NCBI RefSeq assembly: GCF_900142395.1
Contig: NZ_FRAS01000003.1
Coordinates: 124,001 to 188,000 of the forward strand
Origin: Hymenobacter psychrotolerans DSM 18569
Lineage (GTDB): Bacteria > Bacteroidota > Bacteroidia > Cytophagales > Hymenobacteraceae
Length of the DNA stretch: 64,000 bases
Direction: 5' to 3'
Part shown: positions 7,878 to 14,653 of the stretch, one piece after another
Numbering within the stretch: the stretch's first letter is position 1
Layout: each line of letters begins with the position of its first letter
Made by a program: the position numbers and the translations under genes
The notes under the pieces: generated by a model
Told to the model about the DNA's origin: nothing
Databases searched by the model: none
The model's input: only the letters and a program-made list of their open reading frames with translations

Positions 7878-9104
7878 CTAGTTCCGCACGGCAATCATCA
7901 GCCCCAGCTCTTTGTAGCGCATATTGAAGCGCTTGGCAATGGTGGCGTTGGTGAGGGAGCCTTTGTAGATGTAGACGCCGCTACGGAAATGCTCATTCGT
8001 AAACAGCACCTCATTGATGCCGCCGTGCTGGCTGATTTCCTGCAGAATGGGCGTGAAGATGTTGCTCAGAGCATTGGTGGCGGTGCGCGGCACGCGGCTG
8101 GCAATGTTGGGCACGCAGTAGTGAATCACGTCGTACTTGCGGAAGACGGGCTTGCTGTGGCTGGTCATTTCGCTGGTCTCGAAGCAGCCGCCCTGGTCGA
8201 TGCTCACATCGATGATGACGGAGCCGGGCGCCATGCTGGAGACCATGCTTTCGGGCACCATAAACGGCACCCGGCCGTCTTCGGCATTCAGGGCCCCAAT
8301 CACCACGTCGGCGCGCCGGATCTGCTGGCTGAGCGCAAACGTGTCGAGGGTGCTGGTGTAGAGCTGGGTGCCCAGATTCTGCTTTAAGCGCCGCAGCTTA
8401 TACAGATGATTATCAAATACTTTTACCTCCGCTCCCAGCCCGGTAGCGGCGCGGGCCGCGTACTCAGCTACCGTGCCCGCCCCCAGAATTACTACCTGGG
8501 AAGGAGGCACGCCCGTGATGCCGCCCAGAATGATACCCTTGCCTTCATTGGAGCGCGCCAGGTACTCGGCCGCAATCAGCATGACGGTGGAGCCGGCTAT
8601 TTCGCTCATGGCCCGCACTACCGGCCGCGCCCCGCTCGGGTCCTTAATCAGCTCGAAGCTGATGGCGCTGATTTTCTTGCGCGTGAGGGCCGTGACGTAC
8701 TCGGAGGTGAGCGTACCGAACTGCAGCGCCGATATCAGCGTCTGGTTGGAGCGCAGAAACTCGATTTCGTCGTGGGTGGGCGGCGCCACTTTCAGAATCA
8801 GGTTGGCCTCGTAGACTTCCTTGGGCGAGTAGGCAATGGTAGCACCGGCCTCGGAATAGTCGTGGTCAGAGTACTTGCTGGGCTCCCCGGCCCCGCTTTC
8901 CATCACAATTTCGTGTCCCTCCTCCACCAGATGCTTCACCGCCTCGGGCGTCAGGCAGATGCGGTTTTCCTGCAGCGAGGTTTCGCGCGGCAGCCCGATA
9001 AACAGCTTGCGCTTCCGCGTTTCCACGGCCAGCATGGATTCCTGCGTGAAGTAGGCGCGGCTCGTAGCCAGCGACTCGAATCCGGGGGGTACTGCTTCGG
9101 GCAT
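7878..9104 (-). CDS. ald: Alanine dehydrogenase / transhydrogenase-alpha family protein
   Basis: 408 residues. Family Ald/PntA: N-terminal substrate lobe (KLFIGLPRETSLQENRICLTPEA, LILKVAPPTHDE with Lys105), then an NAD-binding Rossmann lobe (VVILGAGTVAEYAARAATGLGAEV), and SVIIDVSIDQGGCFETS. Known enzymes interconvert alanine and pyruvate with NAD. The position of the catalytic His of the Bacillus-type YLHLA motif appears to be Gln128 (ISALQFGT), so activity should not be taken for granted. The 23-residue N-terminal extension before MLAVETRKRK fits my memory of Bacteroidota homologues and is kept. tsaE lies 91 nt upstream on the same strand. Confidence 0.8.
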   Translation of the reverse strand: MPEAVPPGFESLATSRAYFTQESMLAVETRKRKLFIGLPRETSLQENRICLTPEAVKHLVEEGHEIVMESGAGEPSKYSDHDYSEAGATIAYSPKEVYEANLILKVAPPTHDEIEFLRSNQTLISALQFGTLTSEYVTALTRKKISAISFELIKDPSGARPVVRAMSEIAGSTVMLIAAEYLARSNEGKGIILGGITGVPPSQVVILGAGTVAEYAARAATGLGAEVKVFDNHLYKLRRLKQNLGTQLYTSTLDTFALSQQIRRADVVIGALNAEDGRVPFMVPESMVSSMAPGSVIIDVSIDQGGCFETSEMTSHSKPVFRKYDVIHYCVPNIASRVPRTATNALSNIFTPILQEISQHGGINEVLFTNEHFRSGVYIYKGSLTNATIAKRFNMRYKELGLMIAVRN

Positions 9105-9118
9105 CTCTGAGAGTTATG

Positions 9119-9215
9119 AATTAGAAATGATACGCTCTGAAATACAGATATTTACCAACGTTTCGTTTATCATGCGTTGTACAAATCTGAATTTCTTATT
9201 TCTCAATTTCTAATT
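9119..9215. repeat. AT-rich inverted repeat AATTAGAAAT ... ATTTCTAATT
   Basis: 10-bp perfect arms at 9119-9128 and 9206-9215 bracket nearly the whole gap between tsaE and ald. It could be a spacer hairpin in the shared transcript or simple AT-rich filler; no U-tract is present. Confidence 0.3.
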
Positions 9216-9621
9216 GAAGAGTACGGGACTCTTCGCCGGTGACGTGAAGGGTAATGAGCAGCCGCTCTGCTGGCAACAGCGCCTCAATGCGGCTGGGCCA
9301 TTCTATCAGGCAAAGATAGCCGGAATCGAAGTACTCCAACGCCCCAATGCCCACTGCTTCGGCGGGCTCGTTGAGGCGGTAGAAGTCGAAGTGGTAGATG
9401 GGCTGGTTCTGGGCGTTGCGGTACTCGTTTACCAGCGCGAAAGTGGGGCTGCTTACCTCGTCCTGCACGCCCATGCTCTGGCACAGCGCCTTGATGAAGG
9501 TGGTTTTGCCCGCGCCCATTTCGCCCTCAAAACACACAATGGAATGGCCCTGCAGCGCCTCGCGCACCTGAGCCGCCACGGCGGGCAGCGCCGCCAGCGT
9601 CGGAAGTTCAAAAGTCAGCAT
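9196..9621 (-). CDS. tsaE: tRNA t6A biosynthesis ATPase TsaE
   Basis: 141 residues from the ATG at 9619-9621 (upstream in-frame codons would add a low-complexity Cys/Arg-rich stretch not found in the family). Walker A FEGEMGAGKTTFIKALC, switch region SSPTFALVNEY, and YHFDFYRLNEPAE with the conserved HxDxYR signature, then LIEWPSR. TsaE works with TsaB and TsaD in the cytoplasm to make threonylcarbamoyladenosine at position 37 of ANN-decoding tRNAs. Divergent from the aminotransferase; ald follows. Confidence 0.93.
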   Translation of the reverse strand: MLTFELPTLAALPAVAAQVREALQGHSIVCFEGEMGAGKTTFIKALCQSMGVQDEVSSPTFALVNEYRNAQNQPIYHFDFYRLNEPAEAVGIGALEYFDSGYLCLIEWPSRIEALLPAERLLITLHVTGEESRTLQLEIEK

Positions 9622-9701
9622 AGAGTGCAAGGTAGGCAGAGCGCGGAGCAAAATCCGCGCTGCCTGGGTGCTGCTGCCGTAGCATTTGCCGGCGCACCGC
9701 T

Positions 9702-9709
9702 TACTTTTG
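9702..9709 (+). promoter_or_regulatory. -7 element TACTTTTG upstream of aminotransferase
   Basis: Perfect TAnnTTTG match, 22 nt before the ATG at 9732, implying a leader of roughly 16 nt. No TTTG at proper -33 spacing. Confidence 0.5.
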
Positions 9710-9731
9710 GCCGACCACAAACTCCTTCCTC

Positions 9732-10988
9732 ATGCAAGTTTCGCGAATGGCCGGCAGCCTGATTGGCTCCGAAATCATCAAAATCGGCAATGAAGTAAAC
9801 GACATGATCCGCAAGGGGGAGCAAATCTGCAACCTCACCATCGGCGACTTCGACCCGGCTATCTTCCCGATTCCGGCGGAGCTGCAGCACGAAATTACGG
9901 CGGCATATCAGGCCGGGCACACCAATTATCCGCCCGCCAACGGCATGGCCGCGCTCCGCGAAGCGGCTACGGCCTTCACCAAAGAGCGGCTGGGCCTGGC
10001 CTACTCCCCTGCCGACGTGCTGGTGGCGGGTGGCTCCCGGCCGCTCATCTACGCCACCTATCTGGCCCTCGTCGACCCCGGCGACAGAGTGGTGTTTCCG
10101 GTGCCGAGCTGGAACAACAACCACTACTGCCACCTTTCGGGCGCCGAGGCCGTGATGATAGAAACCTCGCCCGAAAACAACTTCATGCCCACCGCCGAGG
10201 AACTGGCCCCGCACCTGGCCGGCGCCACGCTGCTGGCCCTCTGCTCGCCGCTCAACCCCACGGGCACGGTGTTCACGAAAGAAAACCTGGAGGCCATCTG
10301 CGACCTGGTAATAGCCGAGAACCAGCGCCGTCAGCCGGATGAGAAGCCGCTCTACGTGCTCTACGACCAGATTTACTGGATGCTTACCTTTGGCCAGACC
10401 GTACACTTCGACCCGGTAAACCTGCGCCCCGAGCTGCGCGACTACGTCGTCTACATCGACGGCATTTCGAAGTGCCTGGCCGCGACCGGCGTGCGGGTAG
10501 GCTACGCCTTCGGACCGGCCGTGGTCATCGACAAGATGAAGGCCATTCTGGGCCATGTGGGGGCCTGGGCCCCGAAGGCTGAGCAGGTGGCCACAGCGGA
10601 ATTTTTACCCAATACGCCGGCCGTAGATGGGTTTATCACTGCGTTCAAACACAATATCCAGCGCAGCCTCGAAACCCTGCACTCCGGTCTGCAGGAGCTG
10701 AAAGCCGCCGGCTACCCTGTCGATTCTATTGTACCGATGGGCGCTATCTACCTCACGGCCAAACTGGATGTACTGGGTAAGACGACTCCAGCCGGCCAGG
10801 TATTGAGCACCACAAAGGAGCTGACTTCCTACCTCATCAGCGAGGCCCGGCTGGCGCTGGTGCCTTTCAGCGCCTTTGGCACTTCCGATACGGCGCCCTG
10901 GTTCCGCATGTCGGTGGGGGGCGCGTCGTTGGCGTCTGTTGAGGCGGCCCTGCCCCGGCTGCGGGCCGCGCTGGATGCTCTGAAATAA
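9732..10988 (+). CDS. PLP-dependent class I/II aminotransferase
   Basis: 418 residues, fold type I. Visible: N-terminal IGDFDPAIFPIP (substrate loop), NYPPANGMAALREA, GGSRPLIYATYLALVDPGD, SPLNPTGTVF (Asn of the PLP-contacting NPTG), YDQIYW (Asp/Tyr contacts) and the Schiff-base lysine Lys247 in DGISKCLAATGVRVGY, followed by the phosphate-binding Arg. It transfers an amino group between an amino acid and a 2-oxo acid in the cytoplasm; specificity is not clear. A Rho-independent terminator follows the stop. Confidence 0.88.
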   Translation: MQVSRMAGSLIGSEIIKIGNEVNDMIRKGEQICNLTIGDFDPAIFPIPAELQHEITAAYQAGHTNYPPANGMAALREAATAFTKERLGLAYSPADVLVAGGSRPLIYATYLALVDPGDRVVFPVPSWNNNHYCHLSGAEAVMIETSPENNFMPTAEELAPHLAGATLLALCSPLNPTGTVFTKENLEAICDLVIAENQRRQPDEKPLYVLYDQIYWMLTFGQTVHFDPVNLRPELRDYVVYIDGISKCLAATGVRVGYAFGPAVVIDKMKAILGHVGAWAPKAEQVATAEFLPNTPAVDGFITAFKHNIQRSLETLHSGLQELKAAGYPVDSIVPMGAIYLTAKLDVLGKTTPAGQVLSTTKELTSYLISEARLALVPFSAFGTSDTAPWFRMSVGGASLASVEAALPRLRAALDALK

Positions 10989-11302
10989 GCCGTCTTGGTT
11001 GCAGCGCTGGGTTCAAGCCACCCTGGCCCGTTGTGGCCGGGGTGGCTTTTGCAATGGCCTGCTTCGCTGAGGGCACGTTCCGGCTTGCAGGTTGCGCCGT
11101 GAGCAGCCAGAAATTCAGCGGTTAATTCCGTGTTTCTTTCTATCTTTCCTTTCACTAATCAAGCAACAGGCGCTCCACGCGCCTGCCATAGCTTAGCCAA
11201 CCGCTCTATATTCTCCCTGGCAGTGCTTTGTTCCGGCTACGGAACCGCGGTATTTCGCCTTGCTACACCTATTGCACGCTCCACGCTTTTTACCACCGGA
11301 CT
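10989..11302. other. Intergenic stretch: terminator and possible receptor control region
   Basis: 314 bp without a gene. The first 60 bp hold the terminator of the aminotransferase. Around 11141-11148 is TATCTTTC, an imperfect -7. At 11230-11245 is the 6-4-6 palindrome GTTCCG-GCTA-CGGAAC directly after a TTTG at 11227-11230; a weak -7 (TATTTCGC, 11251-11258) follows at 20-bp spacing. No convincing small gene. Confidence 0.5.
11015..11050 (+). terminator. Terminator after the aminotransferase
   Basis: Arms AAGCCACCCTGGCC (11015-11028) and GGCCGGGGTGGCTT (11035-11048), one mismatch, 6-nt loop, then a short T run. Confidence 0.65.
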
Positions 11303-13756
11303 GTGCACACACGTTTTTTTGCCAGCCTCTCAGGTTGCATATGTCGCTTTTCATTAACGCTGCTCTTACCGTTTGCCGCAGCAGCTCAGGCCCCGCTAGC
11401 CCCGATTCCGGGAGTAGTGCGCTCGGCGGCCGGCGCACCGCTGGACTATGCCACCGTGGTGCTGCACCGCGCTACCGATTCGGTGGCTGTCAAGACGGAA
11501 TTCAGCGACTCGGAAGGCAAATTTCTGCTCATGCCACCGGCCGCGGGGCGCTACCTGCTGTCGGTGCTGCATATCGGCTACCGGCAGGCGTGGGCGGGCC
11601 CGCTGGAAACCAGCGCTGCCGTAGGGCCGGTGCTGGTGATTACGCTCACGCCCAGCGCCGCCCAGCAGCTGCGGGGTGTGACCGTAACGGGCCAGAAACC
11701 CGCTTTTGAGCGGCTGGCTGACCGCACGCTGGTAAATGTAGAGGGCAGCACGCTGGCCGCCGGCAATACGGTGCTGGAGGTGCTGAGCCGGGCGCCGGGC
11801 GTAACGGTAGGTGGCAACGATAACCTGAGTTTGCGCGGCAAGCAGGGCGTGCTGGTGCTTATCGATGGCAAGCGCCAGCCCATGACCGGTGCCGAGCTGG
11901 CTGCCATGTTGCGCGCGCTGCCAGCCGAGCAAGTGAAGAACATTGAGCTAATCACGAACCCGCCGGCCAAGTATGAGGCCCAGGGCAGCGCCGGCATTAT
12001 TGCCATCAACCTCAAGAAAGACCAGCGCCTCGGTACCAATGGCAGCGTGAATGCCAGCTACGGCCGGGGCCGCTACGGCAAGCACACTTCCGGGCTTTCA
12101 CTGAACCACCGGAGTGCCAGCCTCAACCTCTACGGCACCTATGCCTACACCGACCGCCGCAATTTCCAGAACCTGACCTTCGACCGCCGCTATCTGCAGG
12201 ACCGGCAGCTGCAGATCAGCAGCCAGCAGCTCAACGAGATGCGCAACCACCTGCAGTCGCACACCTGGAAGGCCGGTCTGGACTACACGGCCGGCAAACG
12301 CACGACGCTGGGCGCTATGCTTAGTGGGCTGGCCAGCAACTCGCCCTGGGAAGGCACCAATGCGTCGGAGTTTTTCAATGCCCAGGGCATGTCGACTGCC
12401 CGCTACAGCTCCTGGAACCTACGCAACCTGCGCACGCCCAACCTCGCCGGCAACCTCACATTCCGCCACACCTTCCGGCCCGATTCGGCGGGCACGCCCG
12501 AGCTGACCGCCGACGCCGACGTGGCCCGCTACGGCATCACGCGGCTGCTGGACCTGGCCACCTCCTACACGCTGCCGGTCCGCACGCCCAGCTCCCTCCT
12601 CGGCACGCACGACGGCACCCTCACCATTCAGTCGGTGAAGGCCGACTACGTGCGGCCGCTGCCGCGGGGGCTGCGCCTGGAAGCCGGGGCCAAGGCCAGC
12701 TGGGTGCAGTCAAAGAACAGCGTGGTATTCTACCGCACCGAAAACGGCGCGACCTTCCTCGACCCCAACCAATCAAACGAGTTTCACTACGACGAAAATA
12801 TCAACGCGGCGTACCTGAGCCTGACCCGGATCCGCCCTACTCTGACACTGACGGCCGGCCTGCGCGCCGAGCAAACCAACGCCACCGGGCGGCAGGTTAT
12901 CGGCAGCGAAAACTTTGACCGGCACTATTTCCAGCTGTTTCCGAACCTGAGCCTGACCCGGACGCTCTCGGAAAAACATTCGGTAGGGTTTTCGCTGAGC
13001 CGCCGCCTCGACCGGCCCACCTACAACCAGCTCAACCCCTTCCGCTCGTTCGTGGATGCCACCTCCTACCGCGCCGGCAACCCGTATCTGCTGCCCCAAA
13101 CCAACTACAGCGCTGAGCTGACCCATACGTGGCGCCAGAAGTATGTTACCGGCCTGAGCTACGCCTATGCCCGCCAGCCTATTGTGAGCGTGTACCTGGC
13201 CCAGCCCAGCCTGCTGGTAGCTGCCACCGACGTTAACCTGCGCGCCCGCCACTACTACGCCTTCACACTCACGGCCCCGCTGGCGCCCACCAAATGGTGG
13301 CAGCTCTACGCCGATGCCGAACTGTTTTTCATTTACTTCGAAGGCGTACTCGGCGACACCGCTCCGCCGCCCGGCCAGCCGGGGGCCATCCTGAATGCCA
13401 ACAGCACATTTACCCTAGGCAAAGGCTGGACGGCGGACCTGAGTGGCAGCTACCATTCGCGGGAACGATATGCTTTTCAGGTGGTCGGGGCCTTTGGGCA
13501 GCTAGGAATAGGTGTGCAGAAAAGCCTCTTCGATGGCCGCGCCACGTTGCGCGCCAACGCCACCGACCTGCTATACACTGCCCCGGTGCGGGCCACTTCC
13601 CGCTACGCCGTGTTTGAGGAAACCTTCCGTTCCACGCAGGACACCCGCGTAGCTACCCTGGGCTTCACCTACCGCTTCGGCAGCAGCCAGGTGGCACCCG
13701 CCCGCAAGCGTGCCACCGGAGCCGAGGAAGAAAAGCGCCGCGCTGTCAGCCAATAG
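11303..13756 (+). CDS. TonB-type outer-membrane receptor, carboxypeptidase-regulatory N-terminus (paralog 1)
   Basis: 817 residues from a GTG at 11303-11305. That codon gives a normal signal peptide (ending LLLPFAAAAQA); there is no ATG in frame here and the next usable start upstream is a TTG at 11228. A carboxypeptidase-regulatory beta-sandwich (GVVRSAAGAPLDYATVVLHRATDS) comes first, then a TonB plug (SRAPGVTVGGNDNLSLRGKQGVLVLID), then a 14905-type outer-membrane barrel ending in RVATLGFTYRFG. It should sit in the outer membrane and import or sense a ligand with TonB energy. About 55-60% similar by eye to the receptor at 14654, with blocks of identical DNA. A terminator follows. The MarR gene lies between the two. 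Confidence 0.85.
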   Translation: MHTRFFASLSGCICRFSLTLLLPFAAAAQAPLAPIPGVVRSAAGAPLDYATVVLHRATDSVAVKTEFSDSEGKFLLMPPAAGRYLLSVLHIGYRQAWAGPLETSAAVGPVLVITLTPSAAQQLRGVTVTGQKPAFERLADRTLVNVEGSTLAAGNTVLEVLSRAPGVTVGGNDNLSLRGKQGVLVLIDGKRQPMTGAELAAMLRALPAEQVKNIELITNPPAKYEAQGSAGIIAINLKKDQRLGTNGSVNASYGRGRYGKHTSGLSLNHRSASLNLYGTYAYTDRRNFQNLTFDRRYLQDRQLQISSQQLNEMRNHLQSHTWKAGLDYTAGKRTTLGAMLSGLASNSPWEGTNASEFFNAQGMSTARYSSWNLRNLRTPNLAGNLTFRHTFRPDSAGTPELTADADVARYGITRLLDLATSYTLPVRTPSSLLGTHDGTLTIQSVKADYVRPLPRGLRLEAGAKASWVQSKNSVVFYRTENGATFLDPNQSNEFHYDENINAAYLSLTRIRPTLTLTAGLRAEQTNATGRQVIGSENFDRHYFQLFPNLSLTRTLSEKHSVGFSLSRRLDRPTYNQLNPFRSFVDATSYRAGNPYLLPQTNYSAELTHTWRQKYVTGLSYAYARQPIVSVYLAQPSLLVAATDVNLRARHYYAFTLTAPLAPTKWWQLYADAELFFIYFEGVLGDTAPPPGQPGAILNANSTFTLGKGWTADLSGSYHSRERYAFQVVGAFGQLGIGVQKSLFDGRATLRANATDLLYTAPVRATSRYAVFEETFRSTQDTRVATLGFTYRFGSSQVAPARKRATGAEEEKRRAVSQ

Positions 13757-13776
13757 CCTCTGGCCTGAGCGGCCCG

Positions 13777-13813
13777 AAGCCCGTCCCTGGTTTTCCGGGG
13801 ACGGGCTTTTTTT
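13777..13813 (+). terminator. Terminator after receptor 1
   Basis: AAGCCCGTCCC (13777-13787) pairs with GGGACGGGCTT (13798-13808), 10-nt loop, followed by five more Ts. It separates receptor 1 from the MarR gene. Confidence 0.8.
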
Positions 13814-13894
13814 ACGTCTGGCGCTGCCAAGGAAGCCTGGCTTAGTGCTCCCAAGGCCGGAACGCATATTTTTTTACTGTACCAGGCAACTTCA

Positions 13895-13906
13895 ATGATA
13901 TATCAT
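13895..13906. promoter_or_regulatory. 12-bp perfect palindrome ATGATATATCAT upstream of marR
   Basis: Self-complementary and 35 bp before the MarR start, next to an imperfect -7 (TACATTTA, 13906-13913). It may be an autoregulatory site but differs from the TACGAA palindromes downstream of marR. Confidence 0.3.
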
Positions 13907-13941
13907 ACATTTATATGTAACACACTATATGCAGCACGCCT

Positions 13942-14376
13942 ATGCTTTCCAGCATCATTTTTTACTCGCTCGATAAGGCTATCCGCCAGTACCGAAAGCT
14001 GGCCCAGGCCAACATTGACCGGGCCGGTATTGCCATTACCATCGACCAGTGGCTGGTGCTGCGCGTGATTCAGGAGCACGACGACCTCACGCAGACCGAC
14101 ATTGCCGAGCGGGTTTTCAAAGACCAGGCTTCGGTGGCTCGCATGATCAACCTGCTGGTGGGGCGCGGCCTGCTGGCAGCCGTTCCGCTGCCCTCCGACG
14201 GACGCCGCAACCAGTTGCGTGTAACGGATGAGGGGGAACGGGTGCTGGATGCTGTGCAGCCCGTGGTGCTCAGCAACCGGACCCAGGCGCTACAGGGCCT
14301 TTCCGAAGACGACCTGGGCGTACTGCGCGGGATGCTGGAGCGCATCTATAGCAATTGCAGTGCGCCTCCCGCCTGA
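13942..14376 (+). CDS. MarR-family transcriptional regulator
   Basis: 144 residues, full length for the family. Winged-helix core: ITIDQWLVLRVIQEHDDLTQTDIAERVFKDQASVARMINLLVGRGLLAAVPLPSDGRRNQLRVTDEGERVL, with recognition helix around ASVARMINLL and wing DGRRNQLRVT; terminal helices form the dimer. No obvious Cys redox sensor beyond one C-terminal Cys. Members usually repress neighbours and release DNA on binding phenolic or lipophilic ligands. It sits between two TonB-type receptors, and two TACGAA-N4-TTCGTA palindromes downstream surround the promoter of receptor 2, its likely target. The ATG at 13942 is the only start that fits. Confidence 0.92.
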   Translation: MLSSIIFYSLDKAIRQYRKLAQANIDRAGIAITIDQWLVLRVIQEHDDLTQTDIAERVFKDQASVARMINLLVGRGLLAAVPLPSDGRRNQLRVTDEGERVLDAVQPVVLSNRTQALQGLSEDDLGVLRGMLERIYSNCSAPPA

Positions 14377-14454
14377 CGTAGCTGCCTTTTTTAGCCCGCT
14401 GCCGCACTTTTCTGCACTGCGGCGGGCACCCCTGAATAAATAGTGAAACCAAAA

Positions 14455-14486
14455 TTTGCTTCTACGAAATCGTTCGTATATAATTG
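14455..14486 (+). promoter_or_regulatory. Promoter of receptor 2: TTTG-N20-TATAATTG
   Basis: TTTG at 14455-14458, 20-bp spacer, TATAATTG at 14479-14486: a near-perfect Bacteroidota -33/-7 pair (TAnnTTTG with one change). The -7 lies exactly between two copies of a 16-bp palindrome, so a bound regulator would block polymerase. Start of transcription is expected near 14492, giving a leader of about 160 nt. Confidence 0.65.
14463..14478. promoter_or_regulatory. Operator candidate 1: TACGAAATCGTTCGTA
   Basis: Palindrome with 6-bp perfect arms and a 4-bp centre, between the -33 and -7 elements of the receptor 2 promoter. Size and symmetry fit a MarR dimer. Confidence 0.6.
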
Positions 14487-14502
14487 TACGAAATAATTCG
14501 TA
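14487..14502. promoter_or_regulatory. Operator candidate 2: TACGAAATAATTCGTA
   Basis: Same arms as operator 1, centre ATAA, directly after the -7 and over the expected transcription start. The two centres are 24 bp apart, a little over two helical turns. Confidence 0.6.
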
Positions 14503-14653
14503 GACACTCTTCAGTTAGCACCTTCCTCTGCTGTCGGCGGTGGCAGAGCGGGCGGCCTACCGTGCTCCGGGTCGCTCCCATTGCTTCGGGCCTGCCTTTC
14601 TCAGGCAATCTGCTTTTCACTTCCTTCTTCACCAGCGACACTCTGTTTTGCTC

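Noticed and set aside
11260..11709. Alternative frame at the start of receptor 1 (possible frameshift)
   Set aside because: It has no signal peptide and ends in Arg/Gly-rich sequence, while the GTG at 11303 gives a complete signal peptide in the main frame.
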